From Streptomyces sp. NBC_01717 (GTDB taxonomy: Bacteria > Actinomycetota > Actinomycetes > Streptomycetales > Streptomycetaceae), in NCBI RefSeq assembly GCF_036248255.1, contig NZ_CP109178.1:4774001-4838000 (forward strand): 64,000 bases of DNA, given 5' to 3'. The notes below the pieces were generated by a model. The model had not been told where the DNA came from. It was given only the letters and a program-made list of their open reading frames with translations, and searched no databases. Positions within the stretch are counted from its first letter, which is position 1. Each line of letters opens with the position of its first letter. A program made the translations under genes and the position numbers. Positions 22,905-32,340 of this stretch are shown in pieces.

Positions 22905-23867
22905 TCAGACGGCGGCCGCAGCGGCCTTCTCCTCGTCGGCGAGCGCAGAAAGGAAGCGCTCGGCGTCGAGGGCGGCGGAGCAGCCGGTGCCGGCAGCGGT
23001 GATGGCCTGCCGGTAGGTGTGGTCGACGACGTCGCCGGCACCGAAGACACCGGTCAAGTTGGTGCGCGTCGAGGGAGCACTGACCTTGAGGTAGCCCTCG
23101 TCATCGAGGTCGAGCTGGCCCTTGAAGAGCTCCGTACGCGGGTCGTGGCCGACAGCGATGAAAAGGCCGGTGACCGCGAGCTCGGACGTCTCGCCGGTCT
23201 TGGTGTTGCGCAGCGTCAGACCGGAGAGCTTCTGCTCGCCGTGGACACCGGCAACCTCGCTGTCCCAGGCGAACTTGATCTTCGGGTCGGCGAAGGCCCG
23301 ATCCTGCATGGCCTTGGAGGCCCGAAGCGAGTCGCGGCGGTGGACGATCGTGACCGACTTGGCGAAGCGGGAGAGGAACGTAGCCTCCTCCATGGCCGTG
23401 TCGCCACCGCCGACCACGGCGATGTCCTGGTCCTTGAAGAAGAAGCCGTCACAGGTCGCGCACCAGGAGACACCACGTCCGGAGAGGGCGTCCTCGTTCG
23501 GCAGGCCGAGCTTCCGGTGCTGAGAGCCGGTGGTGACGATGACGGCCTTGGCGCGGTGCACCGTGCCCGCCGTGTCGGTGACAGTCTTGATGTCGCCGGC
23601 CAGGTCGACGGCAACCACATCGTCGGGGATGAGCTCGGCGCCGAACCGCTCCGCCTGGGCGCGCATGTTGTCCATGAGCTCGGGGCCCATGATCCCGTCC
23701 TGGAAGCCCGGGAAGTTCTCCACGTCGGTGGTGTTCATCAGAGCGCCGCCAGCGGTCACGGCGCCCTCGAACACCAGAGGCTTCAGCGACGCACGCGCGG
23801 TGTAGAGGGCCGCGGTGTAGCCCGCAGGGCCGGAGCCGATGATGATCACATTACGGACGTCGCTCAC
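22905..23867 (-). CDS. trxB: Thioredoxin reductase (NADPH)
   Basis: A 320-residue FAD enzyme. I chose the GTG at 23867 because [21 protein letters not shown] then begins at the FAD Rossmann motif and GAGGAAG precedes it; a longer frame would add 13 non-conserved residues. The redox centre is WCATCD (Cys136, Cys139). The NADPH motif is [12 protein letters not shown], and the C-terminal FAD motif is [10 protein letters not shown]. It reduces TrxA encoded just downstream. An exact SigR promoter lies about 70 bp upstream. Confidence 0.97.
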   Translation of the reverse strand: MSDVRNVIIIGSGPAGYTAALYTARASLKPLVFEGAVTAGGALMNTTDVENFPGFQDGIMGPELMDNMRAQAERFGAELIPDDVVAVDLAGDIKTVTDTAGTVHRAKAVIVTTGSQHRKLGLPNEDALSGRGVSWCATCDGFFFKDQDIAVVGGGDTAMEEATFLSRFAKSVTIVHRRDSLRASKAMQDRAFADPKIKFAWDSEVAGVHGEQKLSGLTLRNTKTGETSELAVTGLFIAVGHDPRTELFKGQLDLDDEGYLKVSAPSTRTNLTGVFGAGDVVDHTYRQAITAAGTGCSAALDAERFLSALADEEKAAAAAV

Positions 23868-23943
23868 GGGTTTCTTCCTCGTCTCTGCAGACTGCCTACT
23901 GTCCACGCCTAATGGGGTCGGTTCAACGACTCACACCCCACCC

Positions 23944-23970
23944 AACGGATCCTACGGGGGATGCATTCCC
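23944..23970 (-). promoter_or_regulatory. SigR (thiol-stress) promoter of trxBA
   Basis: On the minus strand GGGAAT (23965-23970) is followed by exactly 18 bp and then GTT (23944-23946). This is the known SigR consensus GGGAAT-N18-GTT of Streptomyces, where trxBA is a classic disulfide-stress target. The implied transcription start is about 70 bases upstream of the trxB start codon. Confidence 0.88.
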
Positions 23971-23972
23971 GA

Positions 23973-23996
23973 CGTGCCGGAGCGGCGCCCGGCACG
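23973..23996 (-). terminator. Terminator after the anti-sigma gene
   Basis: A perfect 8-bp stem CGTGCCGG/CCGGCACG with an 8-nt loop, four bases past the stop. It ends only two bases from the SigR -35 element of trxB. Confidence 0.7.
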
Positions 23997-24000
23997 CTTC

Positions 24001-24981
24001 TCAGGGGCGGGCGTAGGCGTGGGTCAGGAGCAGCTTGCCCTTGCCCGTGGGGTCTGCGTCGACACAGCCGGCATCCATGACATAGGCCTGGACGAGCGTC
24101 GCGTCGGTCTGGTGCGGCAGGACGACGAGGTAGGCGTGCGTTCCCTCGAAGGTACCTTCCTCGATGGCGAGAGCGGCAGTCCTTCGGCCGATGCCCTGCT
24201 GGATACAGGCGGGCACTGTCACGGCGGGGGTGCGCAGCGGTGTTTTGGGCGAGGGAGAGGACTCGGTATCGGGCGTCGACTGCATCTCGACGGATGGCGC
24301 CCGCTTGTCGTCCGATTCCCCTGAGGCGGGCATGCCGGTGCTGTTCAGGAGCGCTTCCACGCGTCGACTGAGCGGAGAACCCGAGAACGCGTTCATCCCG
24401 CCCTTGGGGGCGCTGACTCCGCTGTCCGCAGCCGTGGCCTTGCTGGCCCCTGCGGAGTCCGCGGAATTCTGGACCGTCTGCAGCATGAGGACGCTCACAC
24501 CGACGATGGCTGCACCGAGGGCTGTGCCGAGAACGATGCGGCGGCGTCGTTGTGCGGGTCGGCGACCGGGGCCGGTGGTGGCCCGCGGGTACCCCGTAGG
24601 ACGGTCTGCGAGGGTGGGCTGTGTCTCCCGGCCCCGTGTCTCCTGGCCCTCTGTCTCGTGATCGCCGGCTTCCTGCCCGTGTTCCACGACGGCCTGTGTT
24701 TCACGTGAAACATCTGCTGCGTCGTCCGAGGCGCGAAGTGGTTCGGCGGCCAGTGCGGCATCGATGCGGTCTGCGATGTCGTCGGGCATGTGCTCAGGAG
24801 CAGGCAGGGCGCCGAGGAGCCCACGGATCTTCTCGAGAGAGACCAGGACCTCTCCGCAGATGCCGCACTCGTCCACGTGACGGCGTACTTCCGCCGTGCG
24901 GGACGGAGACAGCAGTCCTTCGGTGAGGTCGGAGATTTCCGAGACGTCCGGATGCTGGGTCGTGTCGGCAGTTGATGTCAT
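24001..24981 (-). CDS. Membrane zinc anti-sigma factor (partner of SigM)
   Basis: A 326-residue protein. The N-terminal anti-sigma domain has the zinc motif H-x3-C-x2-C at His35, Cys39 and Cys42 (RRHVDECGICGE). A basic RRRR stop-transfer precedes one membrane helix (VLGTALGAAIVGVSVLML, near residue 155-172). An extracytoplasmic Ser/Pro-rich part and a C-terminal folded region follow. By family it holds sigma factor SigM at the membrane until an envelope signal arrives. Its start overlaps the sigM stop by four bases. Codons at 24698-24711 form a parS encoding VSRET. Confidence 0.88.
   Translation of the reverse strand: MTSTADTTQHPDVSEISDLTEGLLSPSRTAEVRRHVDECGICGEVLVSLEKIRGLLGALPAPEHMPDDIADRIDAALAAEPLRASDDAADVSRETQAVVEHGQEAGDHETEGQETRGRETQPTLADRPTGYPRATTGPGRRPAQRRRRIVLGTALGAAIVGVSVLMLQTVQNSADSAGASKATAADSGVSAPKGGMNAFSGSPLSRRVEALLNSTGMPASGESDDKRAPSVEMQSTPDTESSPSPKTPLRTPAVTVPACIQQGIGRRTAALAIEEGTFEGTHAYLVVLPHQTDATLVQAYVMDAGCVDADPTGKGKLLLTHAYARP
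24698..24711. other. parS: parS site 4 (inside the anti-sigma gene)
   Basis: A perfect GTTTCACGTGAAAC encoding Val-Ser-Arg-Glu-Thr in the disordered linker of the anti-sigma factor, the same peptide as in ParA. Confidence 0.93.
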
Positions 24982-25682
24982 GTGTGTCCACCTCCGCCCT
25001 TCACTCCGGCAGGATCACTGGTTCCTGTGTCACTCGGCCCCGACGCGGGTGGGACGGATGCTCTCCGCGTCCGGTTCCTTCCGGGGCTGAGTTCACCGGC
25101 CTCTCTGCCCTCGCTGCGCAGATGGACGAGCAGAGGAGCGAGCCGGGCCCGGCCCCGCGCGCAGCGGCTCTTCACCGTGCCGGTCGGTACGTCGAGGATG
25201 CGGGCGGCCTCGGCCACGGGGTAGCCCTGCATGTCCACGAGGACAAGCGCGGCGCGCTGCTCGGCGGGAAGGGTGCCGAGCGCTGCCAGAAGTTCACGGT
25301 GCAGATCCTGGCGTTCGGCCGGCGCCTCGGCGGATTCGTGAGGCTCAAGAAGCTGCTCGAGCCGCTCGGTGTCGTCTACCGGTGAGGTCTTGCGTGTGGC
25401 GGCTTTACGGACCCGGTCGAGGCACGCGTTGACAGTGATGCGGTGCAGCCAGGTGGTGACAGCGGACTGACCACGGAAGGTATGGGCGGCCCGGAAGGCG
25501 GAGACCAGGGCGTCCTGGACCGCATCGGCCGCTTCCTCACGGTCCCCCAGGGTCCGTAGCGCCACGGCCCACAGCCGATCTCGGTGGCGTCGGACGAGCT
25601 CACCGAAAGCATCCGGTTCACCGGCTACATGGCGAGCGAGGAGGTCTGAGTCGCTGAGTGGCTCTGACGGCTCGGAGGCCAC
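24978..25682 (-). CDS. sigM: ECF RNA polymerase sigma factor SigM
   Basis: A 234-residue ECF sigma factor. Region 2 (residues ~20-90) runs DAFGELVRRHRDRLWAVALRTLG to VTTWLHRITVNACLDRVRK. Region 4 (~125-180) includes LPAEQRAALVLVDMQGYPVAEAARILDVPTGTVKSRCARGRARL. The C-terminal ~45 residues are an unusual Pro/Ser/Gly-rich tail. The neighbours (anti-sigma factor, then trxBA; murJ and pseudokinase upstream) match the sigM locus conserved from Mycobacterium to Streptomyces, which supports the symbol. It likely governs an envelope stress response. Confidence 0.92.
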   Translation of the reverse strand: MASEPSEPLSDSDLLARHVAGEPDAFGELVRRHRDRLWAVALRTLGDREEAADAVQDALVSAFRAAHTFRGQSAVTTWLHRITVNACLDRVRKAATRKTSPVDDTERLEQLLEPHESAEAPAERQDLHRELLAALGTLPAEQRAALVLVDMQGYPVAEAARILDVPTGTVKSRCARGRARLAPLLVHLRSEGREAGELSPGRNRTRRASVPPASGPSDTGTSDPAGVKGGGGHT

Positions 25683-25801
25683 CTCCCCTCCCTCCCTCTG
25701 TGCGTCGGGGCCGTCTGTCTATCACGATTCATGTGCCGTGCGGCATAGAGATGAGGAAGATCGGTTCAGCGAGGGCCGCGGTCATCAGCGGCCGGACATG
25801 C

Positions 25802-25839
25802 AGCAGGCCGGCAGGGAGGATGGTCCCTGCCGGCCTGCT
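25802..25839 (-). terminator. Terminator after the pseudokinase gene
   Basis: A perfect 16-bp stem (25802-25817 with 25824-25839) and 6-nt loop begin four bases past the stop, separating the murJ-side operon from sigM. Confidence 0.88.
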
Positions 25840-25842
25840 CGG

Positions 25843-27564
25843 TCAGCCGAGTACGGAGATCTCCGAGATCCCGCCACGGAAGGAACTTGCAGAACCGTCC
25901 GGTGGGAGTTCGGTGACATGGATCAGCACGTAGCGGGTGCGTACGGGCTTGGCGAGCGTCTCCTCCAGGCTGCTTCCTGCCTTGCTCAGCTTGGTGAGGC
26001 GCTGCGGGAAATCCGAAAGCGACGACGGAGCGGAGGCATCCTCGGCAGCTGCGAGCACTTCGGTCTTCTGGCCGCTGCGGTACAGCTGGACCTTGATGCC
26101 CCTGACGTTCTGCACACTGCCCAGGTCAACGACTATGCCGCTGCCGTCTCTGCGGGGCGCGAGGTTCCCGAAATTCGGGTAACCGTCGTACCTGGGGGTG
26201 ATCCAGGCAGTGTCGGGCTTGCCGTCGACGGCGTTCGGTGCGTCCTGTTGCTGGATTCCCGACCCGCTGGGCATGAACTCTGTCGCACCGCTGAGCCGCA
26301 GCGGCTTGGCCGGGGCAGGAGAAGGCTTGTCACCGTTCTCCGGATCCGTCTGTGTGGTTCCCGGGTCGTCCGTCTCCTTGCCACGGTCGAGGAGCGTCTC
26401 CGCGAGTTGCCAGCTACCGAGGCCCAGGGCCGCGATGAGGAGCGCTGACACGGCCCACTTGAGCACCTTGCCGGTGCGACTCTGGAGCGGTGCCGGCGGT
26501 GTGACCATCACGGGCTGCGTCACGGGAACGCGGGGGCCGGCGGGCGGACGCCCGTAGCTGCCCTGCTGGTAGGTGGTGCGCTGGTACTCCGGGGGAGCCG
26601 TGAACGTGGGCTCCGGCGGGCGGATGCGGGGCATCGTCGCGACCGCCTTGGCCAGCTCGTCCGGTGTGGTGCACGGCTGCTCCTGCCGGGAGGCGGTGGC
26701 CCCGTCGTTGACGAGGGCGCGCATGGCGAGTTCGGAGAGACCGCGGTGGACTCCGGCCCGCACCTGGTCGGGGGCGATCAGCCCCACACCCTTGGGGAGC
26801 CCGGTGAGACCGTAGGCATCGATCTCGTACGGCCAGCGCTGCGTCAATGCGGCGTAGAGCAGGGCGCCGATCGCCTCGGTGTCCGCGCGCTGCGGACCGT
26901 CGGCTGTGATGCCGCGCAGGGCGGCGTTCACGGCGAGGCCGCGGATCCGGTACTGGCCGGTCGAGCTCCGCAGTACCGCGCCCGGGGTGAGCCTCAGATG
27001 CGCGAGGCCCTCGCGGTGCGCGGCCGCCATGGCCTGGGATACCTGGCTGACCAACTGGTAGGCGTCGTGAGCGTCCATCGGACCGGCGGCCAGCAGAGCC
27101 GTGAGCTCAGTGGCGTCGGGGAGCCATTCGTGGACGACATAGACGAGGTCGTCCTCCTCGACCGCGTCGAGTACCTGCACGAAACGCGGGTCCCCGAGCA
27201 GCGCGGAGGACCGGGCCGCGGCCAGCACGGAGCGGGCTCGTGGATGGTCCGCAGGGAGCAGATGCACACCCACTGCGCGGCGCAGTTTCTCGTCGACAGC
27301 ACGCCAGCTGCTGAATCCGTCCAGACGGGTGACGCACTCCTCCAGCCGGTACCGTCTGGCCAGTTTGTGACCGCTGTGCAGGTCCGGGGTCGCTGCGGCG
27401 GCTTCAGAGCTGCTTCGCTCACCGTCCGCGTCCTGGGGGCTTGTGCCCTCCGTGTCCTGAGCTTCTGTCGTCCCGTCGGTCGTGGCCTCGTCCGCCTTGG
27501 CGGTCAGCGGTTCATCACCGCTGTTGTCGGCCACGTCGACGGCAGCCGTGCTACGTTCCGCCAC
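25843..27564 (-). CDS. Membrane pseudokinase linked to MurJ
   Basis: A 573-residue protein. An acidic Thr/Glu-rich N-terminus (1-65) precedes a protein-kinase-like domain (~68-330) in which the catalytic residues are gone. The usual lysine strand reads VGVHLLPAD, HRD is replaced by AHLRLTPG, and DFG by IRGL. A cytoplasmic Pro-rich linker leads to one membrane helix (~368-388). The extracytoplasmic C-terminus resembles a discoidin/F5-8-type jelly roll (DGKPDTAWIT, VVDLGSVQNVRGIKVQLY). In Mycobacterium the MurJ homologue carries a pseudokinase and such a domain in one polypeptide; here they are separate genes. It probably regulates lipid II flipping. Confidence 0.85.
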   Translation of the reverse strand: MAERSTAAVDVADNSGDEPLTAKADEATTDGTTEAQDTEGTSPQDADGERSSSEAAAATPDLHSGHKLARRYRLEECVTRLDGFSSWRAVDEKLRRAVGVHLLPADHPRARSVLAAARSSALLGDPRFVQVLDAVEEDDLVYVVHEWLPDATELTALLAAGPMDAHDAYQLVSQVSQAMAAAHREGLAHLRLTPGAVLRSSTGQYRIRGLAVNAALRGITADGPQRADTEAIGALLYAALTQRWPYEIDAYGLTGLPKGVGLIAPDQVRAGVHRGLSELAMRALVNDGATASRQEQPCTTPDELAKAVATMPRIRPPEPTFTAPPEYQRTTYQQGSYGRPPAGPRVPVTQPVMVTPPAPLQSRTGKVLKWAVSALLIAALGLGSWQLAETLLDRGKETDDPGTTQTDPENGDKPSPAPAKPLRLSGATEFMPSGSGIQQQDAPNAVDGKPDTAWITPRYDGYPNFGNLAPRRDGSGIVVDLGSVQNVRGIKVQLYRSGQKTEVLAAAEDASAPSSLSDFPQRLTKLSKAGSSLEETLAKPVRTRYVLIHVTELPPDGSASSFRGGISEISVLG

Positions 27565-27661
27565 CGTCGTTCCTGCCTCCCCATCCGTTGCGCGATGCCA
27601 GCCAGCTCTGCACAGTCACGCCAATTGTGCCCACACTCCAGCGCTATGCACGACACACGGA

Positions 27662-27691
27662 GACCGGCGATGGTTGTGCGGGCGGCCGGTC
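27662..27691 (-). terminator. Weak hairpin after murJ
   Basis: GACCGGC and GCCGGTC arms (7 bp) with a 16-nt loop start directly after the murJ stop. It could attenuate transcription into the pseudokinase gene. Confidence 0.45.
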
Positions 27692-27692
27692 C

Positions 27693-29849
27693 TCAGCGTC
27701 CGAGCCGTCCGCGGACCATACCGACCATGCCGTTGATCTCTTCGATCCGCATGCGCTTCGCAGCGACGAAGAAGACCCCCATGAGCGCGGCCCCGCCGAA
27801 GATCAACGCGACCAGCGAACCGAGGGCACCTTCGCCCAGGCTCAGCAGCAGGGCGAAGCCCACGCCGCCGCCGATGACCGCTGCGGGGATCGCCGCGAGG
27901 CACAGGCGGGCGTACGTACGCACGACATGGGCGCCGTCCAGGTCGCCGCCCAGCCGGTTGCGCAGTCGACGCCAGGCGATGCCCACGCCGACGGCGTAGG
28001 CCAGCCCGTACGAGGCCGCCATGCCGACGACCGCCCACTGGGCCGGAAGGACCACGTAGCAGAGAGCGGAGGCGGCAGCGTTGACCGCGGCGACGATGAC
28101 CGTGTTGTAGAACGGCGTGCGGGTGTCCTCGTACGCGTAGAAGCCGCGCAGCACGACGTACTGCACGGAGTACGGGATGAGGCCGAGTCCGAACGCCATC
28201 AGGATGAAGCCCATGGACCGGGCGGCCTCGGTGCCGCTGGACGAGTACAGCAGGGTGCACATCGGGACGCCGAGCGCGAGGAACGCGAAGGCCACCGGCA
28301 CGATTGCCACGGCGGAGTTGCGCAGCCCTTGGGAGATGTCGTCACGGACCGCGCCGGGGTCGTTGTCGTGGGCGGCGCGGGAGATACGGGGCAGCAGGGC
28401 CGCCATGACCGAGACGGTGATGATCGCCTGCGGCATTCCCCAGATCAGCTGGGCATTGGAGTAGGCGAGGAAACCCGCGCCGTTCCTGCCGGAAGCCTTC
28501 CCGGCCGCTGTTGCCAGCTGCGTGACGACCAGGACACCGGCCTGGTTGGCGAAGACGAACAGGACGGTCCATTTGGCCAGCTTGACCGTCTTGCCGAGGC
28601 CGTGTCCCTTCCAGTCGAAGCGCGGGCGGAAGCGGAAGCCGGCCTCGCGCAGATACGGAATCATCGCGAGGGCCTGGACGACCAGACCGAGCAGCGTGCC
28701 GATGCCGAGCAGCCGGATGCCCTCCGGCGGAATCGTCTGCACACCCATGTGGGATTCGGCGGAGGTGCCGTAGACCCAGATGAACATGCCGAACGTGAAG
28801 ATCATGACGATGTTGTTGAGGACCGGGGTCCACATCATCGCGCCGAACCTGCCGCGTGCGTTCAGGATCTGGCCCATCACCACATGTACGCCCATGAAGA
28901 AGATGGTGGGCAGGCAGTACCGGGCAAACGTGGTGGCGACGTTGTCGGCCGCAGGATCGTTCGCGATCGTGCTCGACATCAGGTGGATCAGCAGGGGGGC
29001 GGCGAAGACGGCGATCGCCACGATCACGCCGAGCGCGACCATCACAAGGGTCAGCAGACGGTTGGCGTAGGCCTCGCCGCCGTCCTCGTCGTCCTTCATG
29101 GATCGGACGAGCTGTGGAACGAAGACCGAGTTGAGTCCGCCGCCGACGGTGAGGATGTAGATCATTGTCGGCAGCGTGTAGGCGATGGTGAAACTGTCAC
29201 CGAGCAGTGCCGCGCCCAACGCAGCGGTGATCACCAGGCTGCGCACGAATCCGGTGAGCCGGGACACCAGGGTGCCGGCCGCCATCACCGCGCTGGACTT
29301 CAGGAGGCTGGAGGCCCGGCCGCCGGACTTCGGCGGGGCCGGCGCCGGAGCCGGTTCGGGCTCGGGCGGAACGGGGGGCCCGGCCGGCCCCTCCTGGTCC
29401 CGGAACAGGTGCGCGAACGCGTCCGGTCCCTCGTGGCCCTCGGATGCCTGGGTGACGAGGTCGTCGACGCCGACGAACTGGGTGGTTGCCGCGTCTTCGC
29501 CGTACGGCAGGTGCCGGGACGGCCCGGCGGGCTCGGGCGGCGGGGTCTGTGCCCAGATGCGCGGATCAGGGGCGTACTGCGCCGCGGGCGGCTGCTGGTA
29601 GAGCGGCTGCGGCTGCTGGTATGTGCCAGGGGGCGGGGGCGGGTGTGCGGCGCGGTCGTACAGCACCTCGGCCACCGGGTCCTGGGCGGAGAGGTCCTGG
29701 GCGCGGTAGGGATCGCGGTTGTACGCGTCCTGGAGGTACGGGTCCGGCGCGGGGTCCACCCGCCCCGGGTCCGAAGGCGTCGGGGATCCATCGGAGGGCC
29801 CGGCTCCGCCCGCACCCTGACCGCGGTCACCGTCGTACGGCGCGTTCAT
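27693..29849 (-). CDS. murJ: Lipid II flippase MurJ
   Basis: A 718-residue protein. The first ~175 residues are a cytoplasmic Pro/Gln/Tyr-rich extension. The MVF/MurJ core of about 14 membrane helices follows, from SSAVMAAGTLVSRLTGFVRSLVITAALG (the conserved TM1 arginine region) through NSVFVPQLVRSMKDDEDG and GLNTxx-like repeats to the C-terminus. It flips lipid II across the membrane for peptidoglycan synthesis. It lies downstream of the DUF6049 gene and upstream of the pseudokinase on the same strand, forming an envelope operon. Confidence 0.95.
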   Translation of the reverse strand: MNAPYDGDRGQGAGGAGPSDGSPTPSDPGRVDPAPDPYLQDAYNRDPYRAQDLSAQDPVAEVLYDRAAHPPPPPGTYQQPQPLYQQPPAAQYAPDPRIWAQTPPPEPAGPSRHLPYGEDAATTQFVGVDDLVTQASEGHEGPDAFAHLFRDQEGPAGPPVPPEPEPAPAPAPPKSGGRASSLLKSSAVMAAGTLVSRLTGFVRSLVITAALGAALLGDSFTIAYTLPTMIYILTVGGGLNSVFVPQLVRSMKDDEDGGEAYANRLLTLVMVALGVIVAIAVFAAPLLIHLMSSTIANDPAADNVATTFARYCLPTIFFMGVHVVMGQILNARGRFGAMMWTPVLNNIVMIFTFGMFIWVYGTSAESHMGVQTIPPEGIRLLGIGTLLGLVVQALAMIPYLREAGFRFRPRFDWKGHGLGKTVKLAKWTVLFVFANQAGVLVVTQLATAAGKASGRNGAGFLAYSNAQLIWGMPQAIITVSVMAALLPRISRAAHDNDPGAVRDDISQGLRNSAVAIVPVAFAFLALGVPMCTLLYSSSGTEAARSMGFILMAFGLGLIPYSVQYVVLRGFYAYEDTRTPFYNTVIVAAVNAAASALCYVVLPAQWAVVGMAASYGLAYAVGVGIAWRRLRNRLGGDLDGAHVVRTYARLCLAAIPAAVIGGGVGFALLLSLGEGALGSLVALIFGGAALMGVFFVAAKRMRIEEINGMVGMVRGRLGR

Positions 29850-29898
29850 CGATACCCCACCTCATTGTCCCCGGCCGACCGGCCACGACAGACATCGC

Positions 29899-32196
29899 TC
29901 AACGGTCCACTTTCTCACCCGTGCCCGACGGCTCCCCGCTTTCCGGACCGGTGTCCGGCGTCGGGTCACTCGGCTGCTCGGGTTCACCGCCGTCGCCTCC
30001 GGACGGGCCGTCCGCATTGGCACGCTTGCGATGGGTGTACATCCTGATGCCCGCGAGGACCAGCAGCAACAGTCCGCCGGCGATCACCAGCAGCACGGTC
30101 GGTGTGACCTCGGAAACCTTCACCGTGAAGGTCATCTCCTCGCCGTACGGCGTGCCGTCCTCGGTGTAGAGCTGCGCCCTCACCTGCACCTGGCCGTTGG
30201 CGTTTGCCGAGGCGTCGAACTTCACGGACTGGCTGTGCCCGCCCGCGATGCGGATCGGCTTCTCCGCCACCGCGTCGCCGCCGTTCAGCTTGAGCCGTGT
30301 CGCGTTGTCCGACTTCAGCCGGAGAACAAGGTGATCGACATCCTGCACCAGCTTGTTCTGCACCGTCACCGGGATGGTGGCGCTGCGGCCGGACAGGGTG
30401 ACGTCCGACTTGGAGATGAGTTGCACCTCGTTGGTGAGGCCGTGCAGATACGTGCGTACCGCGTCCCGGTACTGCTGTGCCTCCAGCGGCCTGCCGCGCC
30501 ACGAGGTCGACATGGACCGGTTGATCGCGTTGCCGAAGGGGGTTACGACCCGCTCGGGCTGGGTGAGGATGACCCGGAAGCTGTCGAGCGAGGCCTGGGT
30601 GGCCTTGATGTCCTGGAAGGCTTGGGTGGGCAGCTCCTGGCTGCGGAGCTTCCTCGGGTACTGGGAAGTACTGGGAACCCTCGTCGTCGCGTCGGCGTCG
30701 GGCTTCGCCTCGGCCGCGTCCACCAGGTCGAGGGGCTGCGTCCACCGTTCGTCGTCGAGGGCGTGCAGGGCGCGTGCCATCGACTGTGCCTGAGCGGCGG
30801 TCGGCACCCTCTGCGGTGCGACGACGATGCTGCGCTCGGTGTCCGTGTCCTGGTCGTTCAGCGCGAGGGTCGTGGCGAGGAACTTCTGAACGGCGAGGGT
30901 GGAATTCCCCGCATTGGACATGTCGCCCTCGAAGGCCCTGGAGAGCCGGTAGTCGGCGACGACAGCGGTGGTGCCGCCACCGATCGGCCGGGCCGCGCTC
31001 GGCGTGTACGGCAGCCCCCCGGTCTCCTGGAGGCTGTCGCTGCGGGCGATCACGTTGTGCGCACCGGCCGATGTGGCGACATCGACGATCGATGGATCGA
31101 TGGCGCCTTCGACCGGCCACGCGAAGTCCGTGGACGGCTTCACATGCAGGACGGTCTCCACGGTCGGGCCGGCCACCTCGGTGGCGTTCTGCAGGTGGCT
31201 GAGGCTTCCCGAGACGTTCTTTCCGCGGTGGGCGAGGGATGCCAGGTCGGGGTCGGCGAACGGCAGCGCGACGACCTTGTCGTCCGCCACGGCTGTCTCC
31301 AGGTTGGTGAGCCACTGCTTGGCGACGGCCTGGTTCTTCCCGGCGATGGTGGTGTCGCCGACCTTGATGCGGTAGCTCTTCGTCATCGCGTCGACACCGG
31401 CCAGCAGATCCGGGTCGATCACCCAGGTCACAGGCAGCTGGCTGCCCAGCGAGACCATCTGCTCGAGGCGACCGCCGGGAGCGAGCTCCGCGGCGAGGTC
31501 GTCGTCGGCGAAGACCGGGGTCTGCTGCTCGTCGGAACCCGTCTCGGCAGTGAGGTGCGCCGATGCGATCAGCGGCCAGAGATAGGTGATCCGGGTCCTG
31601 GCATCACTCTCGTCCTCCTGCCAGGGAAGGAAGGTGCGCTCGATGCCGAGGACCTGCTCGTACGGGACACGGGGGGTCTGTCCGGACAGCGAGACACCGA
31701 ACTGGTAGACACCGGCGTCGTCGAGCCCCAGCTTGCCGACGGGCACGGACAGGGTGAAGTTCTGCGTGATCCCGGACGGGAGCTTCGCGATCTTCAGTGT
31801 GTACTTGCCGCCGATCGCGGCCGGATCGCTGCCGGGCACGTACCCGGTGCGTTCGGCGGCCGCGTCGATGGACGTCCGGCCGAACAGTCGCGGCCCCACC
31901 CGCAGGTCGACCCGGGCATCGGTGACGGTTTCCTTGCTCCTGTTGGTCAACGTGCCGGAGACAGTGAGTGTGTCCCCCTTCACCGGCGCGCTGGGGGCCA
32001 GGGAGTCCAGGGTCACGTCGACGGTGCTGGAGCCGGCCGGAGCCTTGCTCGCCTCGCCGGCCTGCGCCCCGGGCGCGGCCGGACCGGCCAGCAGAGTGGC
32101 GACGAGCGGTGCTCCAAGGATCACGGAGGCTGTGCGCCGCAGCCACCGGCGGGCAGGAGAGTGACTGATCCCCTTAATGTCTGCCGCCTCGGCCAC
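29899..32196 (-). CDS. DUF6049 secreted/membrane protein
   Basis: A 765-residue protein. A long signal peptide (residues ~1-46, RRTASVILGAPLVATLLAGPAAPGAQA) is followed by an Ig-like domain (VTLDSLAPSAPVKGDTLTVSGTLTNRSKETVTDARVDLRVG). A large extracytoplasmic region comes next, then a C-terminal Ig-like part and a single membrane helix (VLLVIAGGLLLLVLAGIRMY) with a short acidic cytoplasmic tail. It is the counterpart of the conserved actinobacterial protein encoded beside murJ in Mycobacterium. Function is unknown; the context suggests peptidoglycan assembly. It is divergent from cca. Confidence 0.85.
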   Translation of the reverse strand: MAEAADIKGISHSPARRWLRRTASVILGAPLVATLLAGPAAPGAQAGEASKAPAGSSTVDVTLDSLAPSAPVKGDTLTVSGTLTNRSKETVTDARVDLRVGPRLFGRTSIDAAAERTGYVPGSDPAAIGGKYTLKIAKLPSGITQNFTLSVPVGKLGLDDAGVYQFGVSLSGQTPRVPYEQVLGIERTFLPWQEDESDARTRITYLWPLIASAHLTAETGSDEQQTPVFADDDLAAELAPGGRLEQMVSLGSQLPVTWVIDPDLLAGVDAMTKSYRIKVGDTTIAGKNQAVAKQWLTNLETAVADDKVVALPFADPDLASLAHRGKNVSGSLSHLQNATEVAGPTVETVLHVKPSTDFAWPVEGAIDPSIVDVATSAGAHNVIARSDSLQETGGLPYTPSAARPIGGGTTAVVADYRLSRAFEGDMSNAGNSTLAVQKFLATTLALNDQDTDTERSIVVAPQRVPTAAQAQSMARALHALDDERWTQPLDLVDAAEAKPDADATTRVPSTSQYPRKLRSQELPTQAFQDIKATQASLDSFRVILTQPERVVTPFGNAINRSMSTSWRGRPLEAQQYRDAVRTYLHGLTNEVQLISKSDVTLSGRSATIPVTVQNKLVQDVDHLVLRLKSDNATRLKLNGGDAVAEKPIRIAGGHSQSVKFDASANANGQVQVRAQLYTEDGTPYGEEMTFTVKVSEVTPTVLLVIAGGLLLLVLAGIRMYTHRKRANADGPSGGDGGEPEQPSDPTPDTGPESGEPSGTGEKVDR

Positions 32197-32340
32197 GCGC
32201 CTGTCCGTCCCTCGTCGTAGTCAGCTGCTGTCGATCGTTGTCGGTTGCTGCGTCCCCGCATGGTAACGATGTGCGCCGGGGCCACGTGCTCGGGAGTGCG
32301 CTTGGTGATCGGGAGAGTCTTGCAGGGCGAAAAGAAACGA

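Noticed and set aside
30031..32220. Long plus-strand open frame antisense to the DUF6049 gene
   Set aside because: Shadow frame; the minus-strand protein has a signal peptide, Ig-like domains and a C-terminal membrane helix.
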